Below, piece after piece: positions 20,801-30,428 of a stretch of DNA of 64,000 nt. The DNA is taken from the NCBI GenBank assembly GCA_949358305.1, contig OX442314.1, positions 58,909,369-58,973,368 of the forward strand, read 5' to 3'. The stretch comes from Strigamia acuminata. Taxonomy: Eukaryota; Arthropoda; Chilopoda; Geophilomorpha; Linotaeniidae. Position 1 is the stretch's first letter, and every line of letters starts with the position of its first letter. The notes beneath the pieces were generated by a model that saw only the letters and a program-made list of their open reading frames with translations, had not been told where the DNA came from and searched no databases. The position numbers and the translations under genes are program-made.

Positions 20801-21943
20801 ATTATCGTTATAATGGACGTGGCAACTCGTTGGCCCGAGTTGTACGCCGTCGCTAGACCTTCAGCAGAGAAAATCGTTGAATGTATCTACGACGTGGCGT
20901 TACGTTACGGATTTCCACGTAAAATTATATCCGATAACGGACCCCAATTTATCTCGAAAATTTGGGGTAAGTTTTGTGAGAAATTCGGGATTGTGGCGTC
21001 ACATACTTCGACCTACAATCCCAGAACAAATCCCGTTGAGCGACTCAACAGGGACATTAAATATGCACTAAGCATATTCACTGACATCCACAATAGGTGG
21101 GATGAATACTTGAGGGAGATCGCGTTCAGCATACGAACAACAGTCTCGAGGACGAGAGATTTTTCTCCGGCCTACCTCAACTTCGCCCGAGAGCTACGAG
21201 TGCCTTGGGACCCACGAGTGGCAGAGTCGGTAAATGTGGTGGACCCAGAGAAACCACATGAGTATGTGTATAAATTGGAGCAAACAATTTCGAACACATA
21301 CAAGCATATGATGGCGCACATTTTTAACATGCGCGACCGCATTTTACAAGATAAAAGCGGTGGAAAATTCGTGAATTTCGAGATCAATGATTTGGTGTGG
21401 AAAGATGCACACACCCTCTCAAATGCAGCGAGAGGAATCACCGCCAGCTTGGCCGACAAGAGAGATGGTCCGTATGTGATCATCGGCAAGCATGGCGGTA
21501 ACGCGTATAAATTACGCAAGCTCGAGGACAACACCGAGCATAAGTCGATACAAGTACGAGAGTTAACTCCGTACATTCCGGAATTCCCGCAAGAAATGTG
21601 GGCCAAAGGCCAAGTCAAGTCTAAAACTGACGGCCAAATCGTCGATATGTTCGCTGGCGAGTCGGAAAAAGCACCGCCAAGTGACAACGAGGAGTATTTC
21701 GACGCCCCTTCACCTCCGGTAAACGAGATAGTTGAATCCGTTCCGGATCCAATTTTGGTCGGGGGGGAAACAGGAGAAACTCCTGAAACAAACACAAAAA
21801 ACACGGATAAAAAAGAAAACAATAATGAGGAGGTACAGACACAAAAAACAACAAAAAATATCGTACCTGCCTCGATCCGTAACCTGCGACCAAAAAGAGA
21901 TAATCCGTTTATAAAAGGCGGAAAGGTCGTAGGAAAGAAGTAA
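17822..21943 (+). CDS. pol: Pol polyprotein of retrotransposon B (PR-RT-RNaseH-IN)
   Basis: The frame is open from the slip site; an ATG also exists at 17873 (1356 residues). Counted from that ATG, protease DSGADRSF is near residue 99, RT YLDDIVIAS near 444 and RNase H HTDASRVGLGAAL near 590. The integrase zinc finger HPLASHAG...CQRCQACK precedes the DDE residues (VDVMGPKP, SDNGPQF, NPVERLN) near 961-1055, with D-x34-E spacing. The C-terminal tail is acidic then basic. It is closely similar to Pol of A in domain order and wording of motifs. It would reverse-transcribe and integrate the element. Confidence 0.96.
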   Translation, partial: RVSAGGEEIISRPSAPFMKKKGFNKGFDKPPPVKEMGSDIANAQIQDRANNALQVITANAEAEAEEPNLLLEELPQVVEDTEEFRVFMCNVAVEYTNRLCMLPMTIEREKIMGLLDSGADRSFVSEDIVASLGLTDKIKGVNKNIRLKTANGMARPKGVILLTMEWLGGVEQHPFLVLPTCDRIFLLGLDLMASMEIQPNPITKSWNYIRNDKERPAIVVPPALVKEAADKTQWEKGLKKFVQDYDFKAFVTKLQRDNVVETLVADAALESNEAAALRRVLLKYEGILSKKPGRTNRAIHEIKLTDNKPIRVAYKGMNPQKREIVQKMCQEMLDSGIVSEAQGEYATRVVLVMRPGSDPRLCIDYRPLNAVTEIDPIQMPSIESILRELSPFSWVTTMDLSKGYWQVEMRPEDKLKTAFYSPIGRLMFNVMPFGLVNAPSTFQRLIESVLGDILHQFVWAYLDDIVIASKTFEEHIEHIDQVLTRLAKAGLHVHPGKSKFCRKELAFLGYRIGVNGLAIGPEKIDAINRFPPPEDVKGVQRFMGMINFFGRLLPGLAEVAAPVTDLLKNENEFVWSNECNIAFNAIKRMLTEVGVMPLPDLNRPFILHTDASRVGLGAALLQTHVRDGVEQDLPCMFISRKLQGAEKNYNATELECLAVVWAIRKFRDYLEYTKFVVHTDHQALQWLMKLKEPAGRLARWQLELMACDLTIQYKPGKYNVVADALSRAPVSDPIDADDDGEDDSRIIYCPTSCHRWDLRKMNEIPTASPADVKFCGFWTRLYQPAADNYPNARKEFKLERRINDPLLSAFHAHVGEQMQSSPPTREEIIVQQKLDKKCQDRARFVLTGKYPPNLTRRQKRRYAHESIDYLLDDGLLVKHHPNHQDDLSESDTAVKVVIPASLIGRVLWLLHGHPLASHAGVSRTLYRATQLFHWTGMKKDIALFVHQCQRCQACKPRSKSPFETIFLGPYAPFDCLSVDVMGPKPVTGNKNAYIIVIMDVATRWPELYAVARPSAEKIVECIYDVALRYGFPRKIISDNGPQFISKIWGKFCEKFGIVASHTSTYNPRTNPVERLNRDIKYALSIFTDIHNRWDEYLREIAFSIRTTVSRTRDFSPAYLNFARELRVPWDPRVAESVNVVDPEKPHEYVYKLEQTISNTYKHMMAHIFNMRDRILQDKSGGKFVNFEINDLVWKDAHTLSNAARGITASLADKRDGPYVIIGKHGGNAYKLRKLEDNTEHKSIQVRELTPYIPEFPQEMWAKGQVKSKTDGQIVDMFAGESEKAPPSDNEEYFDAPSPPVNEIVESVPDPILVGGETGETPETNTKNTDKKENNNEEVQTQKTTKNIVPASIRNLRPKRDNPFIKGGKVVGKK

Positions 21944-22428
21944 AATAAATTACGAGTCGATGGCGGCACTAAAAATAAATTCTAATCGACCGATAGTGCA
22001 AGCCATCACGTTGCGAGACTCGAAGAAAATTCCGCTAAGTCCAACAAAGCGGATATCGGTCGAATTCACGTCACAAGATGGCGTGGAAGCGCGGGACCCG
22101 TAGCAAAATTATCGGCACGGGTCGGATACCGCGTGCAAAAGACCCCGTAGCAGCAATCGCGCACGGGAGTGAGAACAAAGGAGACCCGTAGCGTAACATG
22201 CGCACGGGTAGGTGCGCACTAGTCTCAAACACCCGGGTTCTGGAGTATATTACCCAGAATCCATCGCGATTACCTCGTGTTCACACAGACTTCCGCTTTT
22301 CACAGCTGATCGCTGCATTCGTGCGTGATCCTCGTTTTTAACGTTTTACCGAGTTTTTCACCGAGTTTTTGAGATAGTTTTATCATCCTTTTTAAATCGT
22401 GATTGAGATTTTGTGCGCGCTCCTCGCC
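21944..22428 (+). other. pol-ORF3 spacer of element B
   Basis: No long ORF. It holds the three tandem hairpins at 22095-22209 and leads into a short ORF at 22429. An internal promoter or splice acceptor for ORF3 would be expected here, but none is certain. Confidence 0.5.
22095..22209 (+). repeat. three tandem hairpins between pol and ORF3 of B
   Basis: Stem pairs are GACCCGT/ACGGGTC (22095-22101/22117-22123), CCCGT/ACGGG (22144-22148/22163-22167) and ACCCGT/ACGGGT (22184-22189/22204-22209). Each is followed inward by a bulged A, then GC pairing with GC, around a 9-10 nt loop. Loop and spacer sequences differ while the stems are kept. Spacing is 40-47 bp. Confidence 0.75.
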
Positions 22429-22518
22429 ATGGACGAGGAAGAGAACGACGTGCTGGCCATAGAGCACGAGGACGAGGAAAACTGGGACCGCGATGTAAAC
22501 CAAGTCCAGCCCGATCAG
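22429..22518 (+). CDS. candidate first coding exon of ORF3-B (30 codons)
   Basis: An ATG in strong context (CTCGCCATGG) opens a very acidic stretch (MDEEENDVLAIEHEDEEN). Its codon 30 is CAG followed by GTAGAA at 22519. Splicing there in phase 0 to the CCTTCCAG acceptor at 23364 would join it in frame to ORF3. If unspliced, it is a 37-codon ORF ending in TGA. The N-terminus of ORF3-A is similarly acidic. This is inference from signals only. Confidence 0.35.
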
Positions 22519-23364
22519 GTAGAAGTCGGCATCGGCACATGAGAACTAGTTCCGTGCTGCTGAAGAAGAAATTTTGTTGACTAATACCTGACATGAGTGC
22601 TTTGCACTCGAAATAGCGTATAATTAATTATTAACCGCGATCGCTCACACGATCGTATTTTTTTCCTTGTTAATTTGTTTTCGAGGTGCGAGCGCAGACT
22701 TCACGTCGCCTCGCGTCTCGAAAATTCCTCATGACTTGAGTCACGAGCGAGACAATGGGCTCGAGCCATATATAATTTTATGACAAGGGGAGAATATTCT
22801 GTAAAAGAATATTTTTTCTCCACAAGTAATTTGACGCATCAAATTGATGCAACTTAACATTCGTACGATGAATTTTTCGGTGTGTTGGATAAATTTAATT
22901 TGACTTTAACTTTTTTAAAAATTAGACAAAGTCCGACTTCGGAATAATTCTTTATTAGGTTTATTTATTTAATAACATTTCGACAAGCACATTTATTGTG
23001 CGATTTTAGTAATAATTTACACCCGACGAATTCTTTTTACGAACGACTGATAATTATTAATTTAATTATTAGTAATGTTCTAATTAATGTTAGAATTAAT
23101 TTGAAGTAAAATCTGATGATAAGAATCCAGATTAAAGGCTCGATTCCGTCTCGCTGTGCGTTTTGGACATGAGACAGATTTTTCACGTGATGACTTCTCT
23201 TTTTCTATCCGACGAGGGACAATTCGTCCTACGTTTGCACCGATAGACAGGAATCGGTCTCGACGGACGGCTGCACGTACTGGCAACGTCCCTCGAAACC
23301 AACCATTTATCTACGTATTTAAATATTAACTTTTTATTAATTGTTTATTTCTCCATCCTTCCAG
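22519..23364 (+). other. candidate intron before ORF3-B
   Basis: CAG/GTAGAA donor and a pyrimidine-rich CTCCATCCTTCCAG acceptor placed immediately before the ORF3 ATG at 23365. The 846 bp between are AT-rich with no ORF. The acceptor is convincing; the donor is only fair. Confidence 0.45.
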
Positions 23365-26130
23365 ATGGCACTACGTAAAACATGGGGACCATTAGACCCC
23401 GCTTGCATCACTCGTGGCGGGATATTTCGAGGCGCGCTGCCCGATTTTTACCGACGATGTTTCGGCGAAGACGCCGACCCTTGGCGCCTGCGAATACTAC
23501 ATTCCCGATGCATCGCCCGACGTTGGGTACGAGACTGCACGCTCCTGGATACGTTCCCGGAGGGAATGCGCGAAGGCATCGCCACAGAGTTAGCTCGTGA
23601 CGATGACCCGAAATCGCCGATTTTCCACCCCGGATTGTCAAGTCAGTACACTGGCAACCCGGCGGAGGAACACGTGCTGCATGCGTGGCGAGCAGCCGAG
23701 ACAGAAGAGGCCCGTGAGGCCATCTACCAGCATTATAGACAACAGCTGGTGGATACCGCTACGGCAGTGGCCGAGCGCATCCTCCAAAACGAGGGGATGA
23801 CCGCGGATGATATTCATCTGTGGTTTGAGAGGCTGCGATTGGGAGAGAGTACGCCCCAGTGGAGACCTCGGATGGGAATTTTGACGTCCCAAGCCGAGAT
23901 GTGGCAGCTCCACTACCTGGGGATTTTGGGGCCCAAGAGCAGCTACCCGCGGAAGCGCAAGCGCTCCAAAGGCGCCGGGGACAGCCAGTCGCGTTCCCCA
24001 GCGACAACCAAGAAGCAGCGTGTCGCTCAAAACACGACTGAAGGCAACGAAGCTGGGCCATCCACTAGTACGGTGCGTGACCCTTCGCAGTATTCCCGAC
24101 CGCGAATTTTCATAAACCGTCAGATTAAAGACGGTAAGGAGTGCAAGGAGGTTTGGATGTCTGGTGACGAAGAGCGAGTCTCTCGTCCCAGCACTTCTAG
24201 ACGTCCGCTGACTCATCGCGAGCAGCGGAAAAAAGATCGCAAAGAGCGATACTTCGCGAGATGCGAAGCTCGGGGCCGTCCCATCCCCGAACCCGCCTAC
24301 GCCTCCAAGAGAGCGGGTCGACGAGGTGGTAGCCAGTCAGGTGAGCGAAACGTCCCAGCGGCAGATACGCGGGACCTTCGCGAGATTCTGACTCAGATGA
24401 AGCGGACGAAACTGACACGTTTCGATCCCGCGATGAAACACGCCAGGAAGATGGGTGTTGTCACCGACGGGAAGGTGACCCCACACGAGGTGGCAAGGTG
24501 GCTCGCAGACTACATTAATTCGCGACCACGACCCGATGGCATGCCAACCGCCATCGTGCAGCCTTCAGGCTCCGGACAACATCTCCCGGCGCTCCAAGTC
24601 GCAATGACTGGAGTGCAGACGACGGAGACGCCACCACCGCCGACGCAGCCAACACCACCGCTGCCGACGCCGACGCTGCCGACCAAGACGCAGCCGCCTC
24701 CGAACCTGCCGCCGCCGTCGTTGTTGAATTCGAGCGATCCGCCGGATTTACCCACCGACCGCTCAGTCCCTCTCCCCGTTGGACAGAGCATTGCGCAGGA
24801 ATGTCGAGCCAATTTGACCGGCATTTACAGGCCGAGCCAACCCCGATCCGGTTCCTCGGCCCTGTTTTTCGAGAGGCGAGACGAAGAAGCGCAGCTCGCG
24901 AGAGAAGCCGCCAATCCGACTATCTCCGAGCTCTCAGCGTTTCGCTTCGTGATGGAAGACCCAAGAGTCTCCGCGCCCGCCTTGCGAGGTGTGGATCAGG
25001 CCCAGCGATATTTCATCGAATGGGCAACGGCGATGATGAGTAAGCTCTCGTGTGCCTTCACTGCGGATTCGGAGCGATCGAATCCAGTGAATCGTCGCAG
25101 CCTACAGCTATCATTGACCAAGGTCATGATGCAGCTGCTAACCCCAGCACTCTTCGGAGAAGGGCGTCAGGCGATGGCCGCATGGTCTGTCGTGGACAGA
25201 GAGGGTGTACAGGTTCCCCGTGCACTCCTCGCAGAGTGGAGCTCCATTCTGCCCGACCCTGTGTTGACTCGGTACGAGCTAACCAGGGATGTGGTAAACC
25301 CCGAATTTGAGGGGTACAAGTTGCGAAGCACGGCGTTTCGTTACACCTCCGCCACCTGGACAGCGGCGCCTACCCAACAACTACGCGCCATGACCATCCA
25401 GACGGAAGAATCGGCAGAGGATGTGGAGATGATGATCTCGCCGACGAGCGGAGTTCCGATTCCGCCACCGATGCCTGCGGAGATATCCCCGCAAGGACCC
25501 GCCCTGTTCGAAGTGGCGGGTAAACCAAAGCGCTTGCTGTGCCGAACGCCACCCGTCAGGTCCGTCGAGCAAACGAAGCCGACACCGCCCGGGACCTCAC
25601 CGGCCCGAGCGGCGACAACGACGCAAGCCGCTATTCCCGCGGCCACCCAGAAGCCGAAGCCGGCACCGCCTCCGCCAGACTATTACGGGCGAATCATCGA
25701 AGAGTTTCCCCATCTCTCGATGACGACGGCGACCAGGAGGTTTATCCTCGCGCAGCGGGACAAAGGCAAATCGGTCTTCATCTGGCTTCACAACCAGATA
25801 CGGAAGACTAAAGACCTCATCTTCCACCAGAGGTTGCTGAGAGCCCACCGTGCGCCAGTGACGCCAGCGGAAGCCAATGCCATCCGGCATACGAACACCG
25901 GCTTCTCCGCCTACATCCCGAGCGTTTGGTTACACGAGAGGACGCGTGCCCCGCATGAGCCAGTTGACGGCCATGCATTATGCTTCATTACGGAGCATGA
26001 GGACCCCCGAGATCGGTCCTCGGCGCTAGTAGGCGATCTACCCGCGCCACCCGGCACTCAACCGCCCGTCCCTGGAGTGAGTTACGCCCAGGTGACGGAC
26101 TCAGTGTCGGGTCCCTCAGGAAAGAAGTGA
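23365..26130 (+). CDS. ORF3 of retrotransposon B (post-pol protein, unknown function)
   Basis: 921 residues from the ATG at 23365, which directly follows a splice-acceptor sequence. Layout: an N-terminal Trp/Arg-rich helical domain (about 1-195) ending in SQAEMWQLHYLG; a nuclear-signal-like RKRKRSKG; a basic Ser/Arg region; a Pro/Thr-rich linker (about 420-480); a second helical domain with VPRALLAEWSSILPDP (around 630); another Pro-rich linker; and a basic C-terminal domain (GKSVFIWLHNQIRKTKDL). There is no signal peptide or membrane span, so it is not an envelope glycoprotein. Two blocks match ORF3 of element A. It occupies the env position, between pol and the 3' LTR. The role is unknown; the basic and NLS-like patches allow nucleic-acid binding. 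Confidence 0.85.
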   Translation: MALRKTWGPLDPACITRGGIFRGALPDFYRRCFGEDADPWRLRILHSRCIARRWVRDCTLLDTFPEGMREGIATELARDDDPKSPIFHPGLSSQYTGNPAEEHVLHAWRAAETEEAREAIYQHYRQQLVDTATAVAERILQNEGMTADDIHLWFERLRLGESTPQWRPRMGILTSQAEMWQLHYLGILGPKSSYPRKRKRSKGAGDSQSRSPATTKKQRVAQNTTEGNEAGPSTSTVRDPSQYSRPRIFINRQIKDGKECKEVWMSGDEERVSRPSTSRRPLTHREQRKKDRKERYFARCEARGRPIPEPAYASKRAGRRGGSQSGERNVPAADTRDLREILTQMKRTKLTRFDPAMKHARKMGVVTDGKVTPHEVARWLADYINSRPRPDGMPTAIVQPSGSGQHLPALQVAMTGVQTTETPPPPTQPTPPLPTPTLPTKTQPPPNLPPPSLLNSSDPPDLPTDRSVPLPVGQSIAQECRANLTGIYRPSQPRSGSSALFFERRDEEAQLAREAANPTISELSAFRFVMEDPRVSAPALRGVDQAQRYFIEWATAMMSKLSCAFTADSERSNPVNRRSLQLSLTKVMMQLLTPALFGEGRQAMAAWSVVDREGVQVPRALLAEWSSILPDPVLTRYELTRDVVNPEFEGYKLRSTAFRYTSATWTAAPTQQLRAMTIQTEESAEDVEMMISPTSGVPIPPPMPAEISPQGPALFEVAGKPKRLLCRTPPVRSVEQTKPTPPGTSPARAATTTQAAIPAATQKPKPAPPPPDYYGRIIEEFPHLSMTTATRRFILAQRDKGKSVFIWLHNQIRKTKDLIFHQRLLRAHRAPVTPAEANAIRHTNTGFSAYIPSVWLHERTRAPHEPVDGHALCFITEHEDPRDRSSALVGDLPAPPGTQPPVPGVSYAQVTDSVSGPSGKK

Positions 26131-26155
26131 TCGCTCAGCCCCACGGTCTGAGCTC

Positions 26156-26166
26156 GGAGGGGGAAG
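26156..26166 (+). other. polypurine tract of retrotransposon B
   Basis: GGAGGGGGAAG lies immediately before the 3' LTR, the standard plus-strand primer position. Confidence 0.85.
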
Positions 26167-27182
26167 TGTTGTGACCCGACTGGACCGGGGTCAACGAAGA
26201 GTTTCTCTCGTGACCTCGTTTCGGGTGTAAGGGGAGCCGCAAGCGCGTCTCCCTTCCCTCAGTGCATTGACATCTAGTCAATGGACAGGCGTCTGCCCTG
26301 AGGGAGTGGGGATGGCTCGTCCACCCCACCATTGGGTGATTCTGGTCACCTGTCAACCCCGCTTTGTGCAAAGGAATGTGCCTTGCACTGAGCGGGCAGA
26401 ACCAACACAACCATCAAACGAGAAACACACGTAAACCCGTCGTCCTACAAGATCAGGCCCAAGTAAAATATACTGGGATTGACCAAGGACAAAGGACAAT
26501 TTACCGTGAGTACGTTTGGTCAGTGTCAAACTCCGCAGAGTAACCTGCGAGATAAGATTACCACACTATTTTAGCACACCAGCTAGAAATAGTAAAAACC
26601 ACTCCAGTTTAGCGAGTTGTGCAGACAAACGGTCGCACAAGCCTAAACTGCAGTTAAACCACGACGAGCGTTCCCGCCGCTGTGTGATCGCCGGGAGCCA
26701 GAAGAGTCCGCCGCTGTGTGATCGCCGGACACCACACAAAAACCTAGACAACAGCCCGAAGTAAGCCTTTTAACTAAGCATTCACTCGCGCCCGACCAGC
26801 GTGAGCCCGAAGGACCAGCCAGAGACGAGCCGAGGACGCCATATTGCCACGCCGGCCCAAGACGACACCACGTTGCCACAACGAGGACGCCATCTTGGAC
26901 GCGAACGAAACAACAGACGACCTCGCCGATTCCAGCCAGCTTTCATCATACCTTTACCTTTCCATTTCCCTTCACCCATTCCGATTTACCTTTTACCTAC
27001 CTTTCATATATATATATAAGATATATCTGTATATTGTCCCACAGAATAAATCTATATTATATTTTACCTTTTATATCTGTGTAATCATTTCTTTGGGTAA
27101 ACCGCTTGAGCAAAGCGGTAGTGAGTTAGTCGAATTAAGTAATCAACCCACGAGTTAGCGACGGTTAGAGTTGAGCGCGACA
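26167..27182 (+). repeat. 3' LTR of retrotransposon B
   Basis: 1016 bp, same sequence as the 5' LTR as far as I compared. Poly(A) signal AATAAA at 27045-27050. Followed by target duplication ACTT. Confidence 0.95.
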
Positions 27183-27215
27183 ACTTTCCTCATTACTGGA
27201 ACTCCAGGTTTTCAA

Positions 27216-27333
27216 CAGGAACTGGATACACAGGACATGGCTCTCTTTTAGGAAAGAACAGGAACTGGATAGCCAAGACACAGGACCTGGCTCTCTTTTA
27301 GGAAAGAACAGGAACTGGATAGCCAAGACACAT
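27216..27333. repeat. short tandem repeat, units of 43-50 bp
   Basis: CAGGAACTGGATA recurs at 27216, 27259 and 27309, each followed by a similar GGCTCTCTTTTAGGAAAGAA segment except the last, truncated copy. Confidence 0.7.
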
Positions 27334-27469
27334 TTGGATTAAGTCTTTTGACTAAATTCGAATAGGGTCTGAACTTAGTGCAGGTGTGTGCAGGTGTTGT
27401 AATCCCTTGCTTTAATTTTGTGATAAATTCTCGAAGATTGTCATAAAATAAATAAAACTTAAACAAAAC

Positions 27470-27816
27470 TTAAATATTACTTAAATAAATATGGTGGGTG
27501 GTCTGACCTACTAAGGGGCAGGAGGGAGTTGAGTGGTGCAGGGAGTAGAGAGAGAGGGGGTGTTTGTGGTAGCCAGCGAGAGCAGTCATTCGCTGCATTG
27601 TTCCATCCTCTTCCCTGTTCACCACTGCGACGCTCAGTGGTGTGATGTTGGTCCCACCACAGCCTCCATGAGCGGCCACGTAGGCTGAGGTTATTACGGC
27701 AAAATAGTAAAGCCTAACGACTCCTTCACTCAGGGGGATAACTTCCCTGTTGGTTGCTGTGTGGCGTGTCCAAGAGGCACAACCAGCATGTGGGTTAAAC
27801 AAAGGAACTCCTACCC
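27470..27816 (-). CDS. candidate host exon, unknown protein
   Basis: After an acceptor-like TTGTTGTTAG (ending 27817) the minus strand is open to a stop near 27470. It reads GVGVPLFNPHAGCASW, then VIPLSEGVVRLYYFAVI and ending Ser/His/Pro-rich. Base composition is richer in GC than the surroundings. Its phase fits the donor of the exon at 30429-30551. I do not recognise the protein. Confidence 0.3.
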
Positions 27817-27839
27817 CTAACAACAGATTACAGGTCACT

Positions 27840-29054
27840 AATTTTCCAATTCTTGTGAACTTGTCAATTTTTTTGATTAGCTTTCTGTACTTACAGTTTG
27901 AAGTTGCGATTAATGGAATTGCGGCACTTGATCTGTTCGTATTGCCACTGCAATGCAGTATATTGATTTTGTGTCTGTTGGAAGAGTAATTTAAAATTAA
28001 AATTAAAATGTTTTGAATGTTCGTCAGACAAAATAATGATGTTTAATAACTATGTTCACATTTCTTCTCCGAACATGTTGTTGAAAATTTCTATTGACAA
28101 TTTTGGTGTCAACACATAAAACGAATGGTGAACCAACTAATATTTGAAAATACTTTTCATGGGTTTTGGAAGCAAATGAATTTCAGATTCCTGTTTTTAT
28201 TCTTTTTTCTTTCTTTTTTTTTTTTTTTTTATTTTTGAGGTTGCTGATGCATTTAAATCAATCTTTAATGCTTTCACGTGCAGCAAATTTTTTTTTTACT
28301 TTACTCTTGTGTAAGCAATATGATGATGTCGCTTTCGTGTCGATTTATAAGTACTGGTAAACTGACCTGTTACACATCCATAGACGAGTTGTAGAATTGT
28401 TCCGGGTGGTTGCTCGCCTTCAGAAAGCTTACCTGAAATGTGGTGTGCAGATGATGACCTGGAAGTAAGAATAAGACAATATAAAATTATTTTCCCCTAA
28501 CACAGTACAGTTTTCTGGTGATGTCTTCAAACAATGTGGTCCAGCTGACTCGTCACGGATAGCTACATTCAATACTATTGCTTCCTTTTGAATGCAACTT
28601 AAAAATGATTTGTTTTACGGTGTTATGCGTAGTTAAAAGATCCAAAGACATCAATCATTGAGTTATATTTTTGGTGTTTCTGATCATTAATACGGTACTT
28701 AAGAATTTTAAGTACTTAAAAATATTTTTTTTTCTGGACAGTAAACATCAATAATATTTTGCAAAGAAATATAATCACATCTTCCATGCACAAGACCCAA
28801 ATGTCAGGAGCAATTGAGCAATATACACGGTGTTTCGTTTAAGACGTTACAGTCAATTTCCAGAATAAGTATATGTGTAAAATTGTTTATTGCACGTGTA
28901 CGGTATTTAAACTGCGCCATCTAACGTGAACTTTCACCTTACACGGTTTTACAACCGTCACAACCTGCCACCTGATGCCTGACCTCTGACGCCTCACAGT
29001 TAGTCCATCTCGTAAAAAGCAACCTCTTTAAAGCTTTGAACAGAATCCACATTA
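27840..29054. other. AT-rich stretch, one alternative terminal exon
   Basis: Mostly AT-rich with a long T run near 28210-28230. On the minus strand 28458-28370 follows TTCTTACTTCCAG and is open in the phase required after 30429, ending in a TAA. It could be an alternative terminal exon, or a 26-nt mini-exon ending at CAG/GTAAGC. Nothing else is supported. Confidence 0.3.
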
Positions 29055-30369
29055 GGGGGTTTCATTAATTAAGCAATTTTGTAATTTTGCAACTTTAGCA
29101 ATTTTGCACTTTTGACTTTGTCACATGATATCAGTTCCACCAATCGTGTGCATAATTGCAAAAACACAAAACAGAAAAAATACACAATCACAAAATCAAA
29201 GGTAGTTTTGCTATTTTGGCAAAATGGCAGCAGCCAAACTCAATCCAAGTGGCCATCACAAATTGTGATTAACAATTAGTTGCAAAAACAATCTCATAAT
29301 TTTGCAATTTTGCAATTATTTAAATAGTCACATGACTTCCTATCCACCATATTGGGTTTTAGTTATATCCAACCAATTTTAAAATGTGATGCAAAATAAC
29401 TAGTTATACAGGGTGAGTCAAAAGTCTGGAAACAAATCAGCTGAAGTAAAGCCAGCCATTGTGACAAAACTTAAATTTCTATTGCAAAAGTACTGAATTT
29501 CTTCAATAAATGTATTCAAATTTGCATTATTATGTAAGTACACAAGTAAAACCACTGTTTTTTTTTAATGTCTAAATTATTTTATTTTTATAGGAATAAA
29601 AAATTTCAATTTGCTGCTTTGTTTTCATTTTTTTTAAAAAAAACCATTTTACTTAAAGTGACTAAGATGAGTTGGATAATACTAATTTGATGGTGCTCTA
29701 CAACTTTGTAATTGGAAATTTTGCTGTATCTTAAACGGTTTAAAAGTTAGAAAGTGAATGACCTTGAAGATGACCTTCCGGGACAAATTTAAGATCACCA
29801 CTGGATAGCCCACCATCAACTTTCTATATGCCTACATCAATAGAATTGATATATCTTCGGTTATTTTCAAGAAAAAAAGGTGTTTTCAGACTTTTGACTC
29901 ACCCTGTATTTGTGTGATGAAACAAATTTTTTTTTAAAAAGGTACATTTTAATAAATATAAGTTTCACAGATTGCACCAGAGCCATTAATTAAGTTTCCT
30001 AGCTGTTATACAGTCATGGATGCACCAGCATACAAGTTGGCCACTTAGATAGAGCTTGGATGCCTCCATTTTGTTTCGAGTTTCACAAGCCTCAAAATCA
30101 CATCTTATCAAAATCACAAAAACTACCTTTTAGATGTTTTTGGGATTTTGTGTTTTCACTCTCTTGTGCTTTAGTGAATGTGAATGTGATTGATAGAACA
30201 GATATCACATGGCAATACTCAAAAATCACAAAGTTGTCCAGATCACACAATTGCAAAATTGACTGGGTTAATTCAATGTAATCCCATTTTTGGAGGCATC
30301 AAAAAATAATGATTTTGTGATTAATGCAAAATCACAAAATTGCAAAATCATTCATATAATGAAACCCCC
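29055..30369. mobile_element. non-autonomous DNA transposon with TA target duplication
   Basis: Terminal inverted repeats GGGGGTTTCATTA at 29055 and their complement ending at 30369, flanked by TA on both sides (29053-29054, 30370-30371). The subterminal sequence is rich in short inverted CAAAATTG/CAATTTTG motifs. No ORF is seen. It lies within the presumed intron of the minus-strand exons, and another MITE is nested in it. Confidence 0.65.
29407..29908. mobile_element. mariner-type MITE nested in the larger transposon
   Basis: About 28-bp terminal inverted repeats starting TACAGGGTGAGTCAAAAG with one mismatch, bounded by TA. 502 bp, no ORF. This terminus style is typical of IS630/Tc1/mariner-derived MITEs. 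Confidence 0.75.
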
Positions 30370-30428
30370 TATTCTGGATTGTCTCTATATTAACTGGGTG
30401 AACGAGAAAAATGCCAAATACTTCTTAC

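Larger units (their letters stand above)
13678..27182 (+). mobile_element. complete Ty3/Gypsy-type LTR retrotransposon B with ORF3
   Basis: 13,505 bp bounded by two 1016-bp LTRs (13678-14693 and 26167-27182) that begin TGTTGTGACC and end GCGCGACA. I noticed no difference between them. The insertion is flanked by the 4-bp duplication ACTT (13674-13677 and 27183-27186). The inner order is PBS, gag, pol, a spacer with three hairpins, ORF3, polypurine tract. All frames are intact. Matching LTRs, TSD and open frames indicate a very recent insertion. Confidence 0.97.

Noticed and set aside
23365-26130. ORF3-B as an envelope glycoprotein
   Set aside because: No signal peptide, no transmembrane span and no furin-type site in a suitable place.
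28434-28458. 26-nt mini-exon
   Set aside because: Signals and phase fit, but an extended terminal exon or the exon at 27816 fit as well, so I did not list it as a separate gene feature.
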